Assembly (NCBI GenBank): GCA_000818945.1
Contig: KN805383.1
Location: 444,552 to 508,551, forward strand
Direction: 5' to 3'
Source: Schizochytrium sp. CCTCC M209059
Taxonomy: Eukaryota > Sar > Bigyra > Thraustochytrida > Thraustochytriidae
Length of the DNA stretch: 64,000 nt
The notes beneath the pieces are model-generated. The model had not been told where the DNA came from. It searched no databases and worked only from the letters and a program-made list of their open reading frames with translations. Shown piece after piece: positions 26,502-35,341 of the stretch (within the stretch, counting starts at the first letter, position 1; each line of letters begins with the position of its first letter). The position numbers and the translations under genes are program-made.

Positions 26502-29015
26502 ATGATGATGCGTGGGTATAACCCAATTTTTTCCGCCCCAAAGCAAAGCAAAAACTCAGGCTATATGGCCTATCCCTTGGAGATTCCGAGTCGCCAATCA
26601 GATCCTTACAGCAAACGCGAGCCTGGGAGAATGTTGGGTATCGCGCTCGTCGTCGAGGACGTGACCAAAGGCCAGAAGCTCGCCTTTCGGTATCCTGGAC
26701 CGCGACGGCTCGAAGGCAGCACTAGTGCAGGCGCCAACGGAAGAAGCGACGCGGTCCGCTCACAGCGCGGATCAGGTGGAGAGGGTCTCAAACATGCGGA
26801 CCAGGCGCGACCCCGGCGCGGGTCGCTCTCCTCGTGGCCGCGCGGGGCGCGGGTCGGCGTCGGCAACGGGCAAGGTAGACAACAGCCAGACGCGTCAGGC
26901 CGTGGCGCCAAGGTAGAAAATGACGTGCTGGCCACGACACGTCGTGAATCCAAGCGCAAGTCGAACATGACCAAGGATTTCTGGCGCCTCGAGGCTGAAC
27001 TCTTTGCCAAGCTTCTACGCCCCACTCCAGCGCAGTGCGGGCGTATGCTCGAGCTCGTCATTGACAGCCTCCGCTTTCTCAGCTTTCCTGTGCAAGTGTA
27101 TCGTAATCAGGCAGGCAATGTCTCCTTTTCTGTTGGTGGGCCAGAGGGGTCGATGAGCGGGCCTTCTGCCTCTACAGGTTCCGCTGCGCCGGGCGCAAGC
27201 AGCACAGGAAGGATCGACTCGTCTTCTACTTCTACTTCGACTGCTGCTACTTATGCTGGTGTTGCTGCTGCTGCTGCTGCTGCTGGTACTGGTGTCACTA
27301 CTGGCGGGCCTGTTGCAGAGAGCAGCACCATGGGAAATTCAACAAGCGCTAATGCAAGCGCAAATTCAAATGGCCACTCAAATGCCAACACGGGCGCTAA
27401 CAACGTCGAAAAGGACAAACACGCTGCTGCCAGCAAAGAGGGCGAAAACGAAACCAACAGCAAAGAGTCAGAGACCAGCGCTGACGACTCGAATGAGCTG
27501 AGCATGTTCTCACTCATTTTTGTCCTTGACGCAGAGTCCGAAAAGATCCTGGAGCAGTCGCGCTTTAAACTTGCCGTCCGGCCTGGCGCCCGCACTTATG
27601 GCGTCACGTATCCAGGAAACACTCAATCGGTTGACATGTACAGGCGCGCAGCCATCAAGGTTGCTCATGCCATGCTCTACGAGGAACAGCAGTGCAACTA
27701 TATTAGTACAGAGGTGCAGAAAATGGTGGCCTCAGCCAAGCTTTCTATCAAAGAGGAACTTCAGAAGATGGAAGGTGCAGAAGGCGGGCTTTCAGCCGTA
27801 ATGCAAGCCGAGATCCTTCGAGCACAGGGTCTCATGGACATTAGCGAAGCCGCCATGGATCACAAGGCTTCTGCGCACGCTGGCAACAAGATGCACGAAG
27901 CAGAGCAGATCAAAATGCGCCGCCGCAAAATGGTTGACCTCGCCTACACATCCATCGACGCCATGCTGGAGAGCAGCCTCTTGGCCAAGGAATTGCGACA
28001 AATCTTCATTGGCCTGTCCGAGCATGGCATGTTCCAGCTGCGGCTCAACAATCACGTGGGCCTTTCAGTGACGCTGCAGCACCCGCTCATGCATCCCACA
28101 GAGGCTTTGCGCCCTTATCACGCGCTCTTGCTTTGTGTTGACGAAGAGGCTGAGGCGGCCGCTCTCGCGCGCTGCGATGCTGCTGTTCAGTTGCAACGGC
28201 TATGGCGGTACGCAAGACGACATGGTCCGCTCAAATCGTTTGAAGAGACTGCGCTTGACCTCGGCATACCCATTGAAGAGGTTTTCCGGCTCGCGGCTCA
28301 TCTAGTCTATTGGCGACGGGCTCGTGTCGTACAGTCGATCGAACCTGGCAACGTCTATCGCGCGGCGCCGGGCGCGGATCTCGATTCGTCCTCCGTTTTG
28401 CATTATGAGTTTCAACGTCGATTTGCAAAAGCTGTCGCCCCCAGTACCGAACCCACCAACGAACCATCAAACGCTTCGCCTGGTGCCGAAAGATCCAAGA
28501 ATGGCTCGACGGGTCGGTCACAGCGTCGCGTTGCGTCTCTTGTGCGCGTGCTCGCGCTCTTTTCCGCGGGCGATGACGACAGCGGTCCAGCAACAGTGCG
28601 CCAGGTCCAAGAAGCTGCGCAACGTTCCATGGGTGTGAGCTCAGAGGAGCTGCTGACAATGCTCATCTGGCTGCTTGAGCGTGGCTTTATTGTCGAGTTG
28701 CACCGATTCCACTATCTCATCCCGCCCCGTGTCGAGAGCACAGGGCCAAGAAAAGTCCGCGCAGGCGACACGCAGCCTCTCGGTAACGTGGGCGTCTCTG
28801 CCGCAGAACAGGCGGTCGCCGTGGCGGCAAAGGCGCAGCTCGCCGCTTGCGAGGAGACTGATCTTGCGCAGCGTCTTGCTGCACACATGATCCGTACCAC
28901 GCAGAGTTTGCAGAGCATTCATACCGAGCAATCGTTCGCTCGTCTGCAATCTCGTGATACTGGTCGAAGTTCACGCCAGCCTAGCTCAACAGATATCGTT
29001 CTTGAAACACCGCAG

Positions 29016-29053
<38 letters not shown>

Positions 29054-29615
29054 ACAGGAGGATGCTTCTGTTGGCCAAGGATCACTTACCATTTCATCGG
29101 CTGCCGCGACCTCGACGAGTACAAAGTCTCTGCCTCAGTACCTGGGTATCTCGGCTCAAGATCCGCAACAGCATCACGTGGAGACACAGCAGCAAGCCCA
29201 ACTACAGTCCTTGCCGGCACAGTCACGTGAATCTATTCAAAATGTGTCGCTTCAATCGCGCAGGCAATCCATCGCTCCTCGAGGCCAGCGCGCTCCCGTA
29301 GATGATGCGCAAATTCTCGAGACGAACGATCTCAAGCTTCAAGGCGTCTCTCTGCACACTCAGCACCTTCGAGAACAGTATAATCGGCGCAAGGAGTTTG
29401 ACGAGGCTCGTGAGGCCAAGGAGAAGCTCTTTCTTGATTTAGTGGCTACGGACTCGGAAAACTATCGTCTCTTTCGCCGATTCCACCCATACTTTCACGG
29501 CCGGCATCACACACGCGAGATTCTATGGCGTGAGTGTCTCACCAAGGAACGTTTCCAAAAGGTCCTTGATGCTTATGCGAAATACATTTTTTCCTTTTGG
29601 GCACCCTCACCATGA
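26502..29615 (+). CDS. NPRL3: NPRL3, GATOR1 complex subunit
   Basis: NPRL3, with NPRL2 and DEPDC5, forms GATOR1, which inhibits TORC1 at the lysosome/vacuole when amino acids are scarce. Family segments are in order: MLGIALVVEDVTKGQKLAFR (about residue 44, the canonical start), FWRLEAELFAKLLRP (about 159), MFSLIFVLDAES (about 335), YWRRARVVQSIEPGNVYR, and the C-terminal RFHPYFHGRHHTREILW (about 993), matching the family FxGxHHxxEI motif. At 1037 residues it is about twice the human length (569) owing to Ser/Thr/Ala/Asn-rich insertions (about 65-155 and 205-330) and a polyQ region (about 840-850). The first ATG is 26502, but ATG 26631 begins at the conserved start and may be the real one. Confidence 0.9.
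29012..29056 (+). repeat. CAG/CAA polyglutamine tract in NPRL3
   Basis: About fifteen glutamine codons in mixed CAG/CAA, lying in a disordered insert just before the C-terminal conserved domain. Confidence 0.9.
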
Positions 29616-29820
29616 CGTAAAGTATTTTTTTTTTCACTATATTGGCTGCTGTACAGTGCATCTGTCTGAGATTGAATCAATTGGTTTTCATTTGTTAGAA
29701 GGGACGAGAAACTTGTTGGCGAGAAAAGGTGGTGGTACGTATTCCACTTTGTATTACACCGTGTGCCCGCACAAGAACGGGATTCACAACGTGCTGTTCT
29801 TGGCCGATGCTCGTGGTTGA

Positions 29821-31554
29821 CTAAAAAGGATCTTGCGAAGCGGAGAGAACGAAAGTTTTGGCCTCTTCCTCAATGGAAACCATCTTGCGGGGTCGTTTGT
29901 GACGCGCCACTCGCGCCTCTTCGCGCTTGCGCTTCTTGTCGCCCGTGGCATGCAAGGTGTCAAAGGCAGCACGAATGGAGAACGTGCGCGTGTCACCTTT
30001 GAGTTGTCTGTTCCACTCGAGAATATATGCAAAGCAACGCTCAAAGAGCGAAGCTGCGTGCGTCGCGGCAGCGCAATGTTTGCGGGAGCCACTGCTTTTG
30101 CCATGGCCGCGTCGAATGAGAAGCGTCCAGACCCAAGCGAGCTGTGCGGGCGTGATGAGCCTAAAAAAGGCTGCAAAAGTGACCTTTTCGGCCTTGGCGA
30201 AGGCCTTGAATGCTGTCGAGCTCTGTAAAAGAATGTGACTCGCGGTCCAGGCCATGACAAGGGCAATCGTGGCCTCATTTTGCGGTGCTATCATGCATAC
30301 GTCGCCAACAGAAAACAAATGTGTTAGTCAGGTCCTTCGCAAGAAGAGACGATTCTCTTGCTCGCTTTTCCGTTTTTCAAACTTACACTTTGCATCGAGC
30401 GTCCAGTTGAATACGCATGATCCTGAAACGCATGTCATCTTTCGTTTCGGGTCAACGCTGAATAAATTGCAGCCATGCGCCTGCGTCATGATCGTAGGCA
30501 AGAGCTCTTTGAGCGCGTGCGGCATCCAGAGATCGTTGCCGTCCGGCATGAGCGCTGCCGGAACGCCCGCAAACGAGAGAATGCTCGTATTCTGCTTTTG
30601 CGTTGTTTCTCGCAACATGCATTCAAGATCTTTAGCCTGGGCACCAATCATCTTGGTGAATGCGCTTCTTTCCTTGGAGATAAACGTGGAGAGTCCCGCG
30701 CGGCATTCCTTGTTGCCCATCATCCACTCCCAGAACACCTTGTACACCCGTTCATGGAGATCCCCAGGGTTCGGGTTCTTGGGGGCTGTGGTTGTGCCTA
30801 TGAAACGATCGCGATGGGCGATAGCGATAGCCTTGGCCCTCTCGATGGGCTCATTGAGCAAATTGTGCAGAAAATGCCGTTCCGTCTCGACCATGTACAA
30901 GTGGGCTTCCGACCTGTACTTGGACTCCCATGCACTCGAGAAGAACATGCCGTTCTTCTTGATGGTCTCGAGGCCTCCAAACATAGCCAGGCACTTGTAG
31001 ACGCAGCCGCGAAAGAGCTCTGCGGAATGCTTGTTGAAGATTGCCACGCGAAGCGCGGTTCCCTCATTTTCGCTTTCTACAAAGTCAGGGAACGGGTCCT
31101 GGTTAGTCTTGACCCTGATCAGAGCTCCGAGAGCGGCCTCGCAGGTTTCGAGCGCGGCAAGGCCAACGCAGCGCAGAGACTGCGCGCCCTCGCTGCCGTT
31201 CACTTGCTTCTGCCCGGTCGCGGTTGTCGAAGAAGACTCCATCCTGCTCGGTTCCGCGGCCAAGTTTGCAATTTGCTGGTCCCTCTCCTTGCAAGCAGGA
31301 CAGATGAGCAATAATGAAAAAGAAGAGCGCGGAACGGAGTTGGAAGCCTCAAGGTGAGGTTCCCGTTTGCTTGATGGGCAGCATGTCTGGTCGGAAAAGG
31401 CTGTACTTTGAAGTTTCGAATCGGAGAGACTATCGTTGACTATATCGAGAACCCCTGTATCTCGTGCTTCTTCTTCCCTCTTGCTCGGGGAGAAGGTCCA
31501 TCTTGATTTTGCTGATTGCGCCGCAAGTTCGAGCTGGCGAGCGCGTCTGTGCAT
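29821..31554 (-). CDS. hypothetical protein, two exons
   Basis: The product has 544 residues when 31554-30387 is joined to 30287-29821. The intron (30386-30288, 99 bases, phase 1) starts GTAAGT and ends GATAG. The join gives DAKSPQNEATIALVMAW, and the second frame continues without a stop to 29821. Residues 1-120 are charged and disordered, with a CPAC pair. The middle (about 140-360) looks like a folded alpha-helical domain (for example ETIKKNGMFFSSAWESKYRS and LHERVYKVFWEWMMGNKE). The C-terminal exon is helical and ends with a basic patch (KKRKREEARVARHKRPRK) that could be a nuclear signal. I do not recognise the family. The start ATG 31554 follows a TTG at 31602. It diverges from the kinase gene. 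Confidence 0.65.
30288..30386 (-). other. GT-AG intron joining two ORFs
   Basis: 99 bases, phase 1. Donor T|GTAAGT at 30386 and acceptor GATAG ending at 30288. Reading through it adds 19 residues and a stop; splicing adds a 155-residue second exon in frame. Confidence 0.65.
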
Positions 31555-32372
31555 CCTACCTCGTTGTGCGAAGGATTGAAAAGAGTTCGCGTGGTGCTTC
31601 AATCAATAACGTGCGCGAAGAGAACGAGAGAGCGTATTTTAGACGCGATAGGGTCAGTCGAACAAGAAGGAGGCGAGGGAGAGTGAGTGAGTGAGTGAGC
31701 GAGGAAGGGAAGGAGGGCAAAAAGAAGCGAGACTGTCACTCTTGCTGCTATTGTAGATGATAGACAGTTTTGAAGGTTTGTTGACAATTTGACGTGTCAG
31801 ATCAGCGCGCTCTCAGATCCACACCTAGACCTCGACTCGGACCGTGTGTATAATACTTTATAAATCTTGGCCTTCACGACTCCCTGTTTCAGGTTTGCTA
31901 TCGACTTTGCGCAGATAAAAGCTGCGATCGTAGTTGCCGAGTCGTTCTTGAAAAACGCTCTGGTCCGAGTCGTAGAGTTCTCCCTGCGTTCTTCAGCCCG
32001 ATCAAGACGTCATTCTGATTACTAGCCATCACCAGCCCGCGGGAACATGAAATGGGTTTTCCACCCATTGGTTTGCGCTCTCCATCCCTCCCGCTCTCCG
32101 TGTCTGTCTTGCGCTATCGCGATGCTCGTGACACCATACAACGCAACGCAACGCAACGCGGTACTCCGCCCTCGCCCCGCTCTCACGTCCGGCCGGAACT
32201 CGGACGGTTGGACGCGGATATCACGTACTCGCAAGAATATCCTCGCTTCCTCCGTTCCTTCCGTTCCGTTCCCGCATCGCTCTCTTGCTCCGAGCGGAGT
32301 TCCGGCTCGTTCCGCGCTCCCAAGGGGGTGTGCGCGCCCCGCCGCGTCATCGGAAGCAGCGGCGCAGCTGCA

Positions 32373-32414
32373 GGCGTAAGTGGAGAATGCGCCGGCGCAA
32401 GTGGAGAATGCGCC
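32373..32414. repeat. tandem 21-bp unit with core GCGCAAGTGGAGAATGCGC
   Basis: Two adjacent 21-base copies, 32373-32393 and 32394-32414, one mismatch (GGCGT versus GGCGC). The core recurs once, with one change, at 63655-63673. Confidence 0.85.
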
Positions 32415-32739
32415 GGCCGCAGTCGGTGTCACTGGTCCCTCACTCACTCGCTCACTGTCAGTGGTCGCAGGCAGGCACAACGTGATGACAGTCAGAGCGC
32501 GCGGCGCTGGCCAGTCGCGGCGAGGACGACGCCGCCTCGCAGCGGAGGCAGATTCGCAACGCGCGCGCGGCACGGCGACGGCGAGCCGCACTCCGTCCCC
32601 GACTCCGTCCCCGGCGGGCGCGGGCGCGACTGCGAGCGAGGCGGCAGGCAGCTCGGGCCGGCGGGCACCTCGGGCCGGCGGGCACCTCGGATTGGTCGCT
32701 TCTTGCGCAGGCGGAGAAGGCGAGAGCAAGGCGCAGACG

Positions 32740-32770
32740 CTGCTACTGCTGCTGCTGCTGCTGCTGCTGC
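32740..32770. repeat. CTG trinucleotide repeat
   Basis: About ten TGC/CTG units in the noncoding region upstream of the kinase gene. Confidence 0.9.
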
Positions 32771-33398
32771 CGCCGTGCATGAACAAATAGGGCGCGCGGG
32801 CGCGAGCACCGACGGGGACACGCGCTGCGAGCCTGCGGTCGCGCTGGCGCTGCACAGCGCTGCCTTGCGCTACGCTGCACAGCGCTGCGCTGCGTCCGAG
32901 AGCGCAGACAGAGCCAGGCTTGTTCTGAGTGAGCGAGTGAGTGAGTGACTGGGACGTGTGCAGAGCGAACCGCTAAAGGAGAGCGAGACGCCGAGACGGA
33001 AACCATCGTCGGGGACCACTTGACTCCGAGTCGTGGGAGGGAGCGGAGAACCCCGTCCCGCTCGGCTCGCAGAGCGCCATCACGGGATCGTCGCTGACCG
33101 GCTCGTGTATCTCGCCTGGCCCGTGGGCGCCCGTGCGACCCTGCGCAATCGTTGCAAGTCCCGAGCAAGGCAGGCAAGGCAAGTCGCCGTCTGCTACACT
33201 CCACTAACCGACTCGACCGACCTTTTCGACCTTCGATCGATCAGTCGACCGACCGACCCACCCATCCACCGACCGACCTTTGCGGGCAAACGGACGAGCA
33301 AGCTTGCTGCCGCTGTCGAGACCCACTCCACGTCGCTTGGTACACGCAGAGCAGAACCCGATTCGAGCGAGCAATTGTCGCCGAGTTGGAAGGGAAGA

Positions 33399-33718
33399 AT
33401 GATCATCTCGCGAGCATGCCGCGCCGGCGCGTCAAAGCGAGCGGCGCCGCGCATGCACGGGTCCTCCGCGCAAGCCTCGCCGTCAATATACCACGGGAAC
33501 AACGAGAGTAATGGCAGCAGTTTCCAGGGAAAATACACGCGCCAGAACCGGAGAAGCCGCGGGGCGTGGGGAAACGCCGCAAGCAAGGTCCCCACTGTAG
33601 GCGCCATGGCCGTTGTGCTCTGCGTTTTCGGAGCTGCGACGCGCAACAAGGCCGGCGAACAACCTGGCGACCAAGTGCGGGCTCATGCAGAGACGCTCGG
33701 CGGCAGCAATAGCAGCAT

Positions 33719-33749
<31 letters not shown>

Positions 33750-34814
33750 GCGGGCCTGCGTCTCACCAACGTCTCTCTGACCTCGGTCGTAAAAGCCGAA
33801 GATTTGGTTGTCCGCGCCGACCCTTCCGTTTCGCCTCGCGTACGCAAGCGCGGCACCTTGACCCCCGCCTCTTCGTCGCTCGTTCTGCAGGCAGAAGTTG
33901 GACAGGGGACCTATGGCACCGTCCGCGCTGCGCGCGACGTCGTGAGCCAGCAGCTCGTGGCCGTCAAATTGTTGCCACGCGTCTTTAGTGACATTGCTGA
34001 GCGTGAAGTCGATTTCCTTGAACGTGTCGAGCGCGCCGGCGGTCATGAAAATATCGTACGCTTTTTGCGCATTGAACGGCCGGATCCAATCCATGAACAC
34101 CGCGGCGCTTCGGCCATCGAGCAAGTCGCCAATAGTGTCTCAGACTTTGTGTCGCAGGTTACCACCGGTCTTTCCGGTCAAGTCGATCGTACTCTGAACG
34201 GAGCGACTCTGCTTGTCTTCGAATTTATCAGAGGCGAAGAGCTGTTTGACCGCGTCGTCGATTCGGGTCCTCTGTCAGAAGACGAAGCCGTGGACATTAC
34301 TCGTCAAACAGTGCGTGCTGTCAGATTCTTGCACGAAAAGGTTGGCATCGTGCACGCCGATATCAAACCAGAGAACCTTTTGCTCACGAATAAAGGAAAA
34401 CTGAAAGTCTGCGATTTCGGATCGGCAATGCGTCTCAAACGATCAGAAGATGGTGAAGAGACCGTTGTTACTTCGAATATCGTTTTGCCCGGTACGGCCG
34501 CGTACTGTGCTCCCGAGGTCCTCGACAAGCGAGGCAAAGCCCCGCTCACGTCCGCGCTTGATGTCTGGTCTTTGGGCTGCGTCCTCTACGTTATGCTCAG
34601 TGGCACCCACCCTTTTGACACACGGGGGACGCGATCAGATGCTGCCGTTGCACGTGCCGTGCAGCGCGAAGAGGTTAAATTCGACGGGCCTATCTGGGAT
34701 GAGGTTTCGGATGACGCAAAGGATCTCCTGCGCCGCATGCTGCACAAGGATCCAGCCTTGCGCATCACTCTCAAGCAAGTGCAGAACCACCCCTTTTTGC
34801 GCCGTCACACGTAA
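33399..34814 (+). CDS. Ser/Thr protein kinase, CAMK-like, lacking the HRD arginine
   Basis: A 471-residue protein kinase (domain about 164-470). The glycine loop is VGQGTYGTV; catalytic Lys is K190 in VAVKLL. The catalytic loop is H319-A320-D321-IKPEN, so the HRD arginine is replaced by alanine. The DFG is intact (D339-F-G) and the activation segment ends TAAYCAPEVLD. LDVWSLGCVLYVMLSGTHPF is typical of CAMK-type domains. An insert of about 45 residues lies between the aC helix region and strand b4 (IERPDP... to LLVFEF). The first 160 residues are Ser/Arg-rich with a serine run and a short hydrophobic stretch (VGAMAVVLCVFGAA, about 68-81) that could be a membrane anchor. ATG 33399 is used; the frame upstream opens at a GTG. 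Substrate unknown. Confidence 0.88.
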
Positions 34815-34862
34815 AAGTGTCGTGCGGCCAAGCAAAAAGCAAATCTGCCATCACATGACCTT

Positions 34863-34896
<34 letters not shown>

Positions 34897-35341
34897 AGTT
34901 GGCGCGTGCTGTAGTTAGTTAGTTAGTCTGTACGGTCTCTGTTTCTTTGCAGAGCACACGCTCTCCCACCATAGTCACGTCACATAGTTAGCGAGACCCT
35001 GAGGATACACTACGTTTTCTCTGGGCTCTCGTTCGTCAAAGCAACTCTACCTTGCATTTCTAGTGCCCTTTGAACATCATCTATTTTGAGTTGCTAGTCA
35101 GTCAGTCATGTCATACACTCTCTTTATTCTTGGTAGGGCAATGTGCCAGTAGAAGATGCAAACGAAGAAGAGAAAACATTTCTACGACCTTAAAACGATC
35201 AATTACATGCTTTCTCTAGCACTACATGGGCAAGTTTTGTCTATTTCCATCCCTTTGTGACCCCAGCGCCCTTGATCTAGGGCCTAAATCTTGATCTTAA
35301 TGTTGATCTAGGCTCAGCCCCCAGGCCCAAGTACGCCTACT
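34815..35341. other. convergent intergenic region with C31 tract
   Basis: 527 bases between convergent stops. It contains a 31-base cytosine run at 34865-34895, TAGT repeats (34911-34926) and three TTGATCT(A/T) copies around 35270-35315. No gene is supported. Confidence 0.6.
34865..34895. repeat. cytosine homopolymer, 31 bases
   Basis: An uninterrupted C31 run 50 bases after the kinase stop, likely within its 3' UTR. Sequencing often misreads the exact length of such runs. Confidence 0.9.

Larger units (their letters stand above)
31555..33398. promoter_or_regulatory. 1.8-kb divergent promoter region with repeated CCGAGTCG sites
   Basis: Between a hypothetical gene (-) and a kinase gene (+). 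The octamer CCGAGTCG occurs at 31937-31944, 31965-31972 and 33026-33033, and inverted at 31833-31840; the 31833-31843 and 31962-31972 copies form a perfect 11-bp inverted repeat. TATAATACTTTATAAAT lies at 31849-31865. Tandem 21-bp units occur at 32373-32414. GAGT repeats lie at 31681-31701, CTG at 32740-32770 and GACC at about 33209-33280. ORFs on both strands are GC-biased shadows. Confidence 0.5.

Noticed and set aside
32022..32948. Overlapping ORFs of about 280-300 codons on both strands
   Set aside because: GC-rich, Arg/Ala/Ser-biased frames across repeats and promoter motifs, without recognisable domains.
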